From contig JADCRB010000013.1 in assembly GCA_021464245.1 (NCBI GenBank), forward strand, positions 1,619,424-1,683,423: a stretch of 64,000 nt of DNA. The letters are read 5' to 3'. A program made the translations under genes and the position numbers. The DNA is from Carallia brachiata. Its lineage: Eukaryota > Streptophyta > Magnoliopsida > Malpighiales > Rhizophoraceae. Below the pieces are notes generated by a model, which saw only the letters and a list, made by a program, of their open reading frames with translations, was not told where the DNA came from and searched no databases. How positions within the stretch are numbered: position 1 is the first letter of the stretch; each line of letters opens with the position of its first letter. Positions 47,925 to 59,846 of this stretch are shown here, one piece after another.

Positions 47925-48215
47925 AAGCGCATGCAAGTGGTAAAATTGTTTTTTTTTTTTTTTTTTTATTAGGTCATGTATTATGTCATGATTTATATGA
48001 TAAGAGTATTTGTTTTCATTTTATAAATTTTACGTTTTTCTTTCAAGATTAAAATTTGAAATTTCAAAATTTAAGTTTTTTTGTTTTGTCTTTTGGAGTT
48101 GGTGGAGGGAGGATTTGGGATTCTCTTAATTGAAAACTACTACTTTTAATTATTTTGATTATTACTGAGTCTTTTTAAAATTTAAGTTATCAACCATTGA
48201 CAAACTATTTCTTTT
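47925..48215. repeat. Direct-repeat partner of 41116-41300, carrying an insertion
   Basis: It matches the segment at 41.1 kb ('catgtattatgtcatgatttatatgataagagtat', then 'tttcaaaatttaagtt'), but is split by 48078-48176. Confidence 0.7.
48066..48188 (-). mobile_element. 99-bp insertion with 12-bp TSD
   Basis: aaaatttaagtt stands at 48066-48077 and 48177-48188 around a 99-bp insert that begins with a T tract (a poly(A) tail if read on minus). The paralogous segment at 41.1 kb shows the uninterrupted site. It is a very short retroposon fragment or similar insert, and the source is unknown. Confidence 0.7.
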
Positions 48216-48869
48216 TTCTTGAATAAAATAAAAAAATAGAGATAATATCTTATAATTTTATTAAAAAATATTATAATTATATACCTAAAAATATAAAATA
48301 ATTGAATAGTTATGAAATTTCCTCTACTAGGCTAAAAGCCCAACCATTTGCTCTTAACAGAATTTAATAATGCAATCTCCGACTTTTTTTTTTTCCTTTT
48401 TTCGGTAATGAGCGATTTTTTCGTTAAATTATTTATAGTATGGCCAAAAAAACCAAAAAAAGGCCACGAGGTGACCAGAAAGCCCACAAAGTGACCAGAA
48501 GCCCGTAACGGTGGACAATTTGGAGAATCCATTAGAAGGCGCAGAACATACCAACAAACGTACATACAGATGACAAGAGTTTGTCATCGATTAATTAAAA
48601 GTTTCGATTTCGAATTTTTGAAAATACAATCACATTAAATATTTACTAAAAAATTTTTATCATCTTTTGAGGTGCTACTCAAGTCGGTTCAAATTAGTAT
48701 TGGACACTGGACGGTCTTCGACAAAAAAAATAAAAATAAAAATAAAAAAAAAGGCGCAGAAGATCATCTGTTTTCTCTCTCGCTCAATATAAGTAGCTGA
48801 ACTGACGTAGATGATGACGATAAGAAGCTAAGCAGAAAAAGCTTAAGCGCCGAGCAGCCGAGAGCAGCA
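48216..48869. other. PPR gene upstream region
   Basis: AT-rich and then GC-richer from about 48,760. A weak TATA-like aatataag (48786-48793) lies some 80 bp before the ATG, in the expected leader. No other element is placed. Confidence 0.4.
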
Positions 48870-51800
48870 ATGGCGTGCACCGGCCATGGAGGAGGAGGAG
48901 GAGTCCCAGCCTTAGCCTTAGCCTCAGTAACATGGCCTTCCAATTCCAAGGTACCCTATAACACCAAAACCATCTCTTTTGCCTGCTCTTCTCATCAATC
49001 TCCATCTGCTACTGCTACTGCTAGTGCAACCACAACAACAACAACTGCTAATGAACAGCAAATGAATCATCATAGTAACAACAACAACAACAACAGTAAT
49101 AATAACAATAGTTCTTTTAGCTATAGCAGAGCTTCACCGTCAGTGAGATGGCCCCACCTAAGGCTGAGTGACATTCACTCTTCCCCCAGTGCCCAATTCA
49201 CCTTTTCTCCTCCTCCCCCACTGACCCATTTAGTAGAAGAGGAAGAAGAAGAAGAAGAAGAAGAAGTGAATCAAATCAGGGCTGATTCTGATTCTGATTT
49301 TGTGGAGAAAGATAATTCTTTGGTGGAAATAGATGGTGGGGATGATGAGGGAAGGGAAAAGTTGGGGAGACCGAGCAGGACTAAGGTTAAGAAAATGAGT
49401 AAATTGGCCCTCAAAAGGGCTAAAGATTGGAGAGAGAGGGTAAAATTCTACACTGATAGAATCTTGGGTTTGAAAGAAGACCAGTTTGTGGCCAGTGTGT
49501 TGGATGAGCGCAGGGTTCAGATGACACCCACCGATTTTTGCTTTGTGGTGAAGTGGGTTGGTAAGGTGAGCTGGCAGCGTGCTTTGGAGGTCTATGAGTG
49601 GTTGAATTTGCGGCACTGGTATTCCCCTAATGCGCGGATGCTTTCCACAATATTGGCTGTGTTGGGAAAAGCCAATCAGGAGGCCTTGGCTGTGGAAATA
49701 TTCACCAGGGCCGAGCCCTCTGTTGGCGACAGTGTGCAAGTCTACAATGCAATGATGGGCGTGTACGCGAGGACTGGTAAGTTCAATAAGGTTCAACAAC
49801 TGCTCGATCTGATGCATGAGCGAGGATGTGAGCCAGACCTTGTTAGCTTCAATACTTTGATAAATGCTCGAATGAAGGCAAATGCAATGACGCCTAATTT
49901 GGCTATTGAGCTTTTAAATGAGGTGAGGCGATCAGGGCTTAGACCGGATATAATCACCTATAACACTCTTATTAGTGCTTGTTCGCGTGAATCAAATTTG
50001 GAGGAGGCTACGAGGGTTTTTGTTGATATGGAGATGCATCGTTGCCAACCTGATTTGTGGACTTACAATTCAATGATCTCGGTTTATGGAAGATGCGGGC
50101 TTTCAGGCAAAGCAGAGCAGCTTTTTAAGGATTTAGAATCCAAAGGGTTCTTCCCGGATGCAGTGACATATAACTCATTATTGTACGCCTTTGCAAAAGA
50201 AGGTAATGTGGACAAGGTGACAGAAATTTGGGAGGGAATGGTTAGAATGGGGTTTGGAAAAGATGAGATGACCTATAATACAATTATTCACATGTATGGA
50301 AAGCAAGGTCGGCATGATCTGGCGTTACATCTTTACCAAGAAATGAAGTCATCTGGTCGGAATCCTGATGCTATTACCTACACTGTTCTAATTGATTCAC
50401 TTGGGAAAGCAAATATGATAGCAGAGGTTGCTAGTGTGATGTCAGAGATGTTGAATGCAGGAGTTAAACCGACACTGAGAACTTATAGTGCCCTAATATG
50501 TGCCTATGCGAAGGCTGGGAAACCAGTTGAGGCTGAGGAAACTTTTAATTGCATGCTTAGGTCTGGTATAACACCAGATCAACTAGCATATTCGGTTATG
50601 TTAGATATATTTCTAAGATTTAATGAGTTAAAAAAAGCAATGACGATGTATGGGGAAATGGTTCGTGATGGTATCATGCCAGATCTCGCCCTCTGTGAAG
50701 GAATGTTTCGAACTCTGAAGAGGGAGTGCAAAGTGGGAGACATCGGAAGAGTAGTCAGAGATATGCAAGAATTATTCAATGTGAAACCACAGACCATTTC
50801 TTCTATACTTGTCAAGGCTGAATGCTATGATGATGCCACAAAAATTCTGAGAGTGGCCATTAGCAAGAACAATGATATTGAATGTGAGAATTTGCTGTCT
50901 ATTTTGAGTTCATACAGTTCCTCTGGGAGGCACTCTGAAGCGCTTGAATTGCTTGAAATGTTAAAACAGCATACTCCCAAGCCAAATCCTTTTATATCAG
51001 AAGCCTTGGTTGTCATGTCTTGCCGGGCTCAGCTCTTAGATACTGCTCTAGAAGAATACAGTAATATCAGGGAATTTGGACCTTTTACTGTGAGTTCTAC
51101 TATGTATGAATCCTTGATTCAGTGCTGTGCAGAAAATGATCTCAATGCTGAAGCTTCTCAGATTTTCTCTGACATGAGATTCTGTGGTGTTGAACCTTCT
51201 GAATCTTTATACCAAACAATGGCAGTTTTGTATAACAAGATGGAGTTCCCTGAAACGGCTCATCATCTGATTGATATAGCCTTAACTAAAGGCAAACTAG
51301 TGGATAATATATCCATTTATGTTGATGTGATTGAAGCATATGGGAAATTGAAGCTATGGCAGAAAGCAGAAAGCATGGTGGATAACCTTAGGCAAAGATG
51401 TATTGCTGTAGATCGGAAAGTTTGGAATGCCTTAATACATGCTTATGCTTCAAGTGGTTGTTATGAGCGTGCCAGGGCTGTGTTTAATACAATGATGAAA
51501 GAGGGTCCTTCCCCAACTGTCGATTCCATTAACGGTCTTTTGCAAGCTTTAATTGTGGATGGAAGATTGGACGAGCTTTATGTGGTTATTCAGGAATTGC
51601 AAGATATGGGTTTCAAAATAAGCAAAAGTTCTATTCTTTTGATGCTTGATGCATTCGCACGCGCTGGAAACATATTCGAAGTACGGAAGATATATCATGG
51701 CATGAAGGCTGCAGGCTATTTTCCCACCATGCATCTTTACAGAACAATGATTTTTTTGTTATGCAGGGCAAAACGTGTAAGGGATGTTGAAGCCATGGTT

Positions 51801-54450
51801 TCTGAGATGGATGAAGCAGGATTCAAACCTGATCTATCAATATGGAATTCTATGCTCAGGTTATATACTGGAATTAATGATTTCAGGAAGGCAACCCAAG
51901 TTTACCAGCAGATTAAGGAATGTGGACTTGAGCCTGATGAGGACACTTACAATACGTTAATTATAATGTACTGCAGAGATTGGAGACCAGAAGAAGGTTT
52001 ATCCCTGATGCACCAAATGAGAAGGGTGGGATTGGACCCTAAATTAGATACCTATAAGAGTTTGATTTCGGCTTTTGGTAAGCAGCAGCTGGTGCCACAA
52101 GCTGAGGAAATTTTTGAAGAGTTATTGTCGAAAGGATGCAAGTTGGATCGTTCCTTTTATCATATAATGATGAAAATATTCAGAAATTCTGGAAACCACT
52201 CCAAAGCTGAAAAGATATTAATTGTGATGAGAGATGCAGGTGTGGAACCCACTGTTGCTACAATGCACTTGTTGATGACCTCTTATGGATGCTCTGGGCA
52301 GCCTGAAGAAGCTGAAAATGTTCTTACCAATTTGAAAGAAACAGGTTTAGATCTCTGTACGTTGCCATATTGTTCTGTTATTGATGCTTATATGAGAAAT
52401 GGAGATTACAACGTTGGAATTCAGAAACTTATGGAAATGAAGAAAGAAGGTCTGGAACCAGATCACAGAATATGGACATGCTTTATTAGGGCAGCAAGTC
52501 TGTCACAGAAGAGTTGTGAAGCTATTGTTCTTCTAAATGCTCTTCAAGATGCTGGATTTGATCTTCCAATGAGGTGCTCTTTGACTGTAAATTTTTAGTG
52601 AGCTGGTGCACAGGATGCTTTATTAGGGCTACATGATTGCATTGTTGTTGTCTGATTGATGCTTGTTTTGCAGGCTTTTAACAGAAAATTCTGGATTACT
52701 TGTTCAAGAGGTGGATAGTTGTCTTGAGATGCTTGAAAGCATGGAAGATGATGCAGCCTTCAACTTTGTTAATGCCTTGGAGGATTTGTTGTGGGCTTTT
52801 GAGCTTCGAGCTACTGCTTCTTGGCTTTTCCAATTGGCAGTTAAGAGGGGCATATATAACCATGATGTGTTTAGGTAGTTGCTAATAGCACATATTTGAA
52901 TAGAATATCTTAAATTGCAAGTGGAACAAATAAATTTGTTGAAACTTGAACGAAAAAGGTATCCTTGATTGAGTAACACCACTGTAAATGCCAAAGTTTA
53001 CAAAAGGGTCTGATCTTGATTGATCTAATGATGATGTTGGGAGAGGAGTTGATTGGAATTACATTTTAATGGTGTCGCATACCGTTTGCTAATCCCTGCA
53101 TTTTGAAATGCAGGGTAGCTGAAAAGGATTGGGGTGCTGATTTTAGAAAGTTGTCAGGTGGAGCTGCTCTTGTCGGCCTTACTTTATGGCTTGATCTCAT
53201 GCAGGCAAGTCTTCTTATGCCATTGTCAGTATAATTCTTTCAGAGAAGTCCATGATATTCGAGATGGCTGTTGCATGCACATTTATTACTGCAGAAGTTG
53301 TTGTGGATGCAGGCTTTTGTAGGTTTTACAGTTTCTAATAGAAGCTTGAATCTGGACCATAAATCCTTTTTTCACGTAGTTATAGTAGCAGAGATGGCAA
53401 GCTGACTAGATCCATGCTATCAAGCACTAAATTTAACCACTTAAATCTAATTAAACAACTTGCTGTGACCATTCAAAGGCAGATCCGGTTGTTAATGTGC
53501 TACAAGTCTAATCTCAATATAAAATCCACATCTAGGTATCGGTGTTTCTACATAATTATTATTTTCTTTCTTTTTGAAAATTGTATGCGCAGATGAATAT
53601 TTCTTGTTTTAGGTGTGCGCAGGCACACGTGGACTCCATTGTTGTTTTCTGGGCTTTGATCTATTAATGATGTTTTTGTGAATCTGGATTTGAGCTTGGT
53701 GAAAGATCTTTAATTTTTAATGTATGGCATAGATTCATATCTGTCATTGACTAGATAATACCAAGCTTTCCTCATGAATATATAAATTGCCTGTTCATTC
53801 ATAGTGACAAGGGCTTTTAAAATGATGAGACATTTTTGGCAGACCATCTCTTGCACCTAACCTTGAGATGCCTTTTTCTTGTGCAGGATGCATCCTTGCA
53901 GGGTAATCCAGAGTCTCCAAAATCAGTTGTTTTGATAACAGGAACAGCTGAATACAATATGGTTTCTTTAAGCAGCACAGTTAAGGCGTGCCTTTGGGAG
54001 ATGGCCTCCCCATTTCTTCCCTGCAAAACGCGGAGTGGAGTCCTTGTGGCTAAAGCACATTCCCTCAGAATGTGGTTAAAGGACTCCCCTTTCTGCCTGG
54101 ACCTTGAGTTGAAAAATGCCACTTGCCTTCCTGAATCAAACTCAATGCAGCTTGTTGATGGGTGTTCCATAAGACGAGGCCTTGTCCCTGCATTTCGGGA
54201 GATAACTGAAAAACTGGGAATTGTCCGGCCAAAGAAATTTTCTAAATTGGCTTTGATGCCAGATGAAAAAAGAGAAAAAGCCATCCTAGATCATATAGAA
54301 GGTGGAAAACAAAAGCTGGCAAAAATTAAGAGTAGAGCAGAACTTAAGAAGAAAAGGATTATTAATAAGCTGAAAAGGAGAAAATTCATTCGGAAACCAC
54401 AGACATCTACGCCTGAGCAAAGTAAAGTAAATCAACAAACTGTGAGATAG
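48870..54450 (+). CDS. EMB1270: PPR-SMR protein, plastid-targeted, EMB1270 type
   Basis: Four exons, 48870-52573, 52674-52874, 53114-53204 and 53887-54450, join in phase to 1,519 residues. The start (agcaATGGCG) has good context. Residues 1-200 hold a Ser/Thr-rich plastid transit-like leader with an Asn tract (70-80) and a Glu tract (123-132). Then come KRAKDWRERVKFYTDRIL, QMTPTDFCFVVKWVG and over two dozen P-type PPR repeats (for example VTYNSLLYAFAKEGNVDKV and DTYNTLIIMYCRDWRPEEGL) to about residue 1235. Each repeat is a helical pair that reads one RNA base. The C-terminal part (LSGGAALVGLTLWLDLMQ, SVVLITGTAEYN, LVAKAHSLRMWLKDSPF) is SMR-like. Sequence and layout match Arabidopsis EMB1270 (At3g18110), needed for embryo development and chloroplast gene expression. 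Intron 3 uses a GC donor. The frame is intact throughout. Confidence 0.94.
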
Positions 54451-55249
54451 ATTGGCTGTGGAGGATACTGCCATTATTGAAATGGAATTCAACGAGTTGA
54501 ACCAGTTTCTCGTGCTTTTGAGGGCCTGAAATTGTTTCAGGTAATATTTTGTATTTCTTATATCCATCCGAATCCCTGGTACATAGTTCAACTATTGACA
54601 AGGATGTTTTCCATTTCTCTGTAAAAAAATAGGTGGAAAAGCAATAAACCTTGCTTTGTACTGCTAAAATGCATGGTTAACTGGTTAAGCATTCTAATGA
54701 AAAAAGAGGGGGGAAGACTGACCAAGGGATTGAAAGAAGTGCAAAATAAGTGATTTTCATTTTTTTTTCCCTTTTGTTGGAGGAGACGGGTGGTGGTGGT
54801 GGGCAAAGGAAGGGGAAGGAAGCATTCAGCTGCTTGATGATGCTGCAGAGAATGATTTTGGGGATTAACCTGGAGAAAAGAAAAGCACATAGAAGGCAGA
54901 ATTTGAGTTTATTGAATCTGAAAAACAACAGAAAATATGGAGAAGAGGTTTTTTTCCCCTCTCCGAAAAGAAAAAGTTACAAATTTGTTATGTTTTATGT
55001 GGTGGGTCGAATTTGAGGTGAAGAAAAGAACACTACACTGCCCAAAGCTGTATCTAGATTGGTTTTCCCTATGATGTACTCTTTGCTGCAGAAGGCAAAT
55101 TTGTTGGAATTTGGTTCTGCGTTGCTCTTTTTGGCTTCCTAATATTATTTCTGAAATTTTCTTGCATTTCAGAATAACCAAAAGCCTGCAAATTCTTTTT
55201 AATAAGTTTTCCAAACATGCTATAAGCTATTTTTTTCCTTGCTTGTCAC
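54451..55249. other. PPR 3' flank
   Basis: Non-coding, presumably including the 3' UTR. Short ORFs on both strands have no domain. A poly-pyrimidine run with an AG (tgcttgtcacag, 55238-55251) sits right before the uL2 relic and may be an old acceptor. Confidence 0.5.
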
Positions 55250-55661
55250 AGATGCAGCTGGTACCAATTCATTGCGGAACAACATAGTAAGACAACAGCT
55301 TCATCAGGATGTCAATTCACGGATTGGAATTTGCATGCCACTTACTAGTATGCGTATTGGGACAATAATCCACAATATTGAGATGAACCTCAGCCAAGGT
55401 GGCAAGCTAGTTTGAGCTGCTGGCAGTTATGCTAAAATGTTGAAAGAGCCGACAACAAGATACTGTTTGGTTAAACTCCCTTCAGGTGCTGAGAAGTTTG
55501 TAGATTCTCCCTGTCTGGCCAGCATTGGACATGTATGAAGACTGGTGGTTTGAGGGTTTGCCATGAATCCAGTAGATCATCCTCATGGTGAAGGTAGAAG
55601 CAGTAGTGGGAACTTTGGGAGGGTGTTGCAAAAACCATGGGACAAGCTGACTAACAAGACC
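55250..55661 (+). pseudogene. Ribosomal protein uL2 (mitochondrial-type RPL2) relic
   Basis: One frame carries the C-terminal half of uL2: NCMPL-like GICMPLTSMRIGTIIHNIEM, then QGGKLV-stop-AAG, AKMLKEPTTRYCLVKLPSGA, ASIG, VV-stop-GFAMNPVDHPHGEGRS and KPWDKL. In living uL2 this domain binds 23S-type rRNA and its HPHGGGEGR loop carries the conserved histidine. Here the loop has lost two glycines. In-frame stops lie at 55413, 55536 and 55551. Two of them replace a conserved arginine, as CGA-to-TGA change would give. About 30 residues between ASIGHV and RLVV are missing, with frame kept. No frameshift is seen. It closely resembles nuclear-encoded mitochondrial uL2 and is not functional. Confidence 0.85.
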
Positions 55662-56567
55662 GTTTCACTTGAGCGCAAGAAATGCTGTGAGGTTGTTGTT
55701 TTTTGTGAAAGTAAGTGCTCTTTTGTTGTTAGATTTGACAATTGGCCTGTAGTTATACATGTAATCCTTGTGGTTTCTTCTGAAGGTGAGATATCTTGTT
55801 CCTTTTCCAAAGTTTCTTCTGCCATAGTTGGAAATTGCCTGTGAACGTGCAGAACATGAATTGAATGTGCAGTGTGAGACAGGGTCACAGTGTTAATATA
55901 TGTGGGGTTGCAAGCATGAAGTCAAAGAACCTAGGCACCCTGTAGAGACGGGGTTGGCTGATTGTCCCAAAGGAAAAAGGATTACAAACCAAATGGATCA
56001 ACACTAGTGGATGGTGCCTACCAACTGTCTAAGACACCTTTGGTTTGCCTTAGTAGGAAAAAGCCAGACTCACAGACAGGAAGGGTTAGCAACCGGTGAG
56101 GGACCAGGTGAGGGAGTGCTGTTGAGATCTCGGCAGCGGTCCTTGATACTTCACACTTAGAGGAGATATAAGAGTGACTTTGAGACAAGAACACATGCAC
56201 TAGCCATCATTCATTTTATGGCAACGTATAGCTCGTAAGGGCATCAAATGCTTTAAGCAGCAATCAGTTATCATTCTTTTACGACACCCCAGACAATCCA
56301 CAGAGTTCTAAACAACTCATTATATCTACACATTTATGAGCATCATGTCCAAACGTAAACTAGTCATAAGCAATGGTTTTTGTGCAAAAGAGAAGTCCAG
56401 AAACCTGTTTGTGAAGCTCATTTTTTTCAAAAAAGCAAACATGATTTGTGATCAAAATAAAATGACTGTCATTTGCTATAAGTAGTCTCTCCTAAAGTAT
56501 GGAAATCACGTCTGCAGTAGCTCACAATGAGATGAGGTCATCCTTTGAAGAGTGCTGGTTCTTAGGT
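55662..56567. other. Intergenic
   Basis: No gene is seen. A short reading frame continues past the uL2 relic, without recognisable content. The stretch at about 55900-56120 is GC-richer, with no match that I recognise. Confidence 0.45.
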
Positions 56568-57300
56568 TTATGCACCACCTTCAGATGTACCACCACCCTT
56601 CTTGCCAAAGATCTTTTCAGCCAGATCATCCATCATGTCATCATTGTTCCCACCATGGGTTACACCTCGTGAAGCTGCTGGCTTCCTAATCAATGCATCT
56701 TCTTCTGGATGCCGGGGGGATTCATCAGGCTCAAACTACAGGAATCATAGCAGGTTCTGGTTCTGGAGGAGCCACTGATGGCTTCTTCAGCTCTTCATAC
56801 TTGGAAAGGCTTTCTGGATATCATCGTTCACGTTCAATGCTTCAAAAAGCAAAGCTTCATTGTCTCCTGCTGTTTCAATGATTCTCAGAGAGTCAATTGA
56901 GACTGGTGACACTGCTGAACAAGTGTAGTTGTCAAATCATCCTGTCATCAAGAGAAAGCACTCTATCATAAAGACTTCATAAATGTTACTCAAGATATCT
57001 ATCGTCCAACATTCTCGTTTATAATCTCTTGATCGAAAAGATTTATGAGGCAGTTATAAAGAACAAAGCACAGGAAACAAATATGCTACTAAGCTAAACA
57101 TGAACTCATGGTAATTAAGATAGCAAATGTGACATTAAAATCAGCCAACAAATATATATTTGCTCAAGTTCTCTTTGATTAGTGCCCAAATAAACAAGTT
57201 TTATTATGAGCCAAATAATCCATTATTTAAGCAAAAAAAAAAAAAAAAATCCATAAGTGGTTCTGTAATCAGGTCTATCTACACTGCTATCCGTGATGCT

Positions 57301-57326
57301 AGAGAGAGAGAGAGAGAGAGAGAGAG
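57301..57326. repeat. (AG)13 microsatellite
   Basis: Thirteen AG units inside the intron of the TOL1 relic. Confidence 0.9.
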
Positions 57327-57394
57327 CAGTAGGAGATAGTGTGCTATGGCTTTCATCAAAGAAAAAAAGTTGGCATCTCGGGATGAATTTATCT

Positions 57395-57540
57395 TAGTTT
57401 TTGTCTCGGTTAAAACTGTGACCGATATTTTTAAACGAAAATTAATATTTTTTTAAAACACTTATTATTTTTACATTTCAAAAGTATCAGATTTTCGTTT
57501 TAAAAATATTAGTCGCAGTTACAACTGGAATACCACCTAA
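57395..57540. mobile_element. Small foldback element, copy A
   Basis: Inverted arms: 'gatatttttaaacgaaaatta' pairs with 'gattttcgttttaaaaatatta', with 'actgtgac' and 'gtcgcagt' further out. Total length is about 146 bp. The reverse complement of this element resembles copy B at 58807-58945 over its whole length. It lies in the intron of the TOL1 relic. Confidence 0.65.
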
Positions 57541-58086
57541 AATAAAATGTCTAAAACATGTAATTGTGCTCTTCATCAGAACAGACAACATCTACCCTCT
57601 ACACATTACTATGACTCCAGAGGACAGACTTGGATGGGCTAAGCAAAACAGGATGCCACTAAAATTTTAACTTCTTGACAACTCAGAAAACAAAAAGAGA
57701 AACCTTTATGCGAAGTTCAGAGGGATCTCACAAGACAAGTAAATTCCAAGATGTTATTTAATTGTACCTAAAAACATCATCACATTCATATTAACTTGGA
57801 CAGGAAATTTTAGAAGTAACCTCTTGTAGGATAAAAGTACCTCCAACGCATCTTGCTGGTGCGAAGAGGACAATACAGTGGTGAGCAGCTCAACACTATT
57901 TCTAGCCACATCAAATGCTTCCTTTGATTGTTCAGCTGTAAAGCTTTGCCCCCGAACATCATGCTGAATCTGTTGTGCAAGACTCGCATTCACATCTGCT
58001 GCTGAGACTGAACGAGCAGGAGTGAATATTGGTGCCAAACTCTCATTGTCACGACCAGGGAACCGAATGCCTCTTGCTTTCGAGCT

Positions 58087-59838
58087 CTTTCAAAAAATAA
58101 AAGGTCAAATCAAAGGGGCGTCCAAAGTTGCCACTTAACAGATATATAAATGCACTTCCAAAGACCAACAACCAAAACACAGAGACAGGTGTTGCAGTTC
58201 GGAATTCGTTGTCAGGTGTACCGGTATGATTCCTGACATTAGTTTGTCGATGTACAGTAATTAATGTTGATTGAATTAGATTTAGTTAACACTTTAGATT
58301 TAGATTTACGTAAGTCTATTTAACATTTCAGGGTTATATATATTTAATTGTAGTCTAATAGTTTATCTCGATCTTTGTGTCATGTTTGGTAATGATCAAT
58401 TTGACCGTATGATATGTAAGTTATTAGTACTGATTTACTTTCTTACTCTAAGCAGGTATTTCTGACGTCCATGCATTAGTTCCTATATAAATTTATTACA
58501 TATTAATGCAACAATTTTCATTTTGGTTAAAAAAAAAAAACACAAACAGAGTCAAAGTTTGGTAATATTATGCCAGCAGCCACTTCATGCAAAAGATTTT
58601 AACACGCTGATAAAATGTTCTAGTCCACAAAAACCAGGTGCCCACATCTTGAAAACAACCATCTCATTCAATTTGATGAACTGAGTCTCTCGCGCAATGT
58701 CGGCAGAAAGACCAGCATCAGTCCCTTTGCCAAAAATAGCAACCGAAATTTCTATTTGCCTAATTTACGAAAGAGTGAGCTTACACATTCTGAGTAAAAT
58801 ATCTCGAGTTTTTCCTGAAATAAATCGCACATGTTATTTTTGAAACGATAACTGATACTTTTGAAATGTAAAATAACAAGTATTTCAAAAATATCAATTT
58901 TCGTTTAAAAAATAACAGATACGGTTCCACTTAAGACAAAAATCGACATACCAAACGTCGGTACATATATATTCTTTTTTTACGAAAACCCCATAATAAC
59001 TGTTCGAGCAACTTAACCTATCTAATGTTGACTGCATCACACTCTTATCCTTAGCCTAGTGTTAAAACTTGTACTCCACCAAGCAAGGAGCTTCAGACCC
59101 CCCCCCACCCCCCAAAAAAAAATCTTGGGAAGAGCTACCAAATATTGAGTTGTTCCATTCCAGAGAATTTTATCAGATAAAAAACAAATCCAGACGTCCC
59201 TACAAAGCCCAAGATATACAGTAATCTGCACTTTGGCTGAGATGACTTGTCATATGGTCACAACTTATATGGTCACAATTGAGTTTATTAGAAACAATCA
59301 AAATGCACCAAATGACAACTCATTCAAATTGTTTCTTGATATGGTCACAACGGATATGGGGTCCAAATTCTAATTCATGGCGAATTGAGTGAATTCCTGA
59401 GCATTTACAAATTCAGCAGGGACTTGGACTGGACTTCCTCTATTGGTTGCACTCGGAAAAGCCCATCTCTATAACCACGTGAATGTCATGTTGGATGTTG
59501 CCATTTTCACAATTATTGCGGGACGTCCCCACTGGCCGATTAAAGAATTGGAATTAGGGATGCAAATATGTATTAAGAAATATTTTCTCTTTTACTGTAA
59601 ATAATAAAATAATATTATTTTATTAATAAATTTTAATTCATACAGTAAAATAACATTAGTTTAATATACGTAATAATCTTATAATTAAAAAAAAGAAAAT
59701 GAGTGTAAAACATAAAATATAAAATTTAATAAAATAATATATATATATAATGAAAACAATTGAGCGGGATAAATTATAAATTTAAAAAAAATAAAATAAA
59801 ACTAATGTAAATTATACTTTTTAGGGGTAGGCACTAGT
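58087..59838. other. Intergenic between TOL1 relic and bark-storage-like gene
   Basis: No VHS-domain exon is present. A minus-strand coding-like scrap (KGTDAGLSADIARETQF, about 58620-58740) is not recognised. Three copies of atatggtcacaa occur near 59250-59350. The stretch 59580-59800 is very AT-rich. Confidence 0.45.
58807..58945. mobile_element. Small foldback element, copy B
   Basis: Shares with copy A (reversed) the run 'tgatacttttgaaatgtaaaa', 'atcaattttcgttta' and 'gtggaac'-like ends, and folds on itself. About 140 bp. The two copies flank the TOL1 exon in opposite orientation. Confidence 0.65.
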
Positions 59839-59846
59839 ACACGTGG
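59839..59846 (+). promoter_or_regulatory. G-box / ABRE-like site
   Basis: ACACGTGG, about 190 bp upstream of the bark-storage-like ATG. ACGT-core boxes of this form bind bZIP factors in ABA- and stress-responsive promoters. Function here is inferred from position only. Confidence 0.45.

Larger units (their letters stand above)
56568..58086 (-). pseudogene. Truncated TOM1-like (TOL1-type) gene
   Basis: Two exons on minus resemble the C-terminal half of TOM1-like ESCRT proteins, which bind ubiquitinated cargo for vacuolar sorting. Exon 57841-58086 encodes ARGIRFPGRDNESLAPIFTP, then FTAEQSKEAFDVARNSVELL and ALE, ending at a GT donor. The exon at 56568-56941 continues DDLTTTLVQQCHQSQLTL, IIETAGDNEALLFEALNVND, SKYEELKKPSVAPPEPEPAM, SPRHPEEDALIRKP and DDMMDDLAEKIFGKKGGG before the stop. 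This second exon holds three single or few-base frame breaks, near 56890, 56810 and 56735. The upstream exons for the VHS domain, which family members need, are not found up to the next gene at 60037. So it is a 5'-truncated, frame-broken copy, not a working gene. A CDS reading would require both lost exons and corrected indels. Confidence 0.8.

Noticed and set aside
49230..49817. 195-codon minus-strand ORF
   Set aside because: Antisense of the PPR coding exon, including poly-Phe from the Glu tract.
58620..58740. VHS exon of the TOL1 relic
   Set aside because: The minus-strand scrap there (KGTDAGLSADIARETQF) does not resemble a VHS domain and has no clear splice sites.
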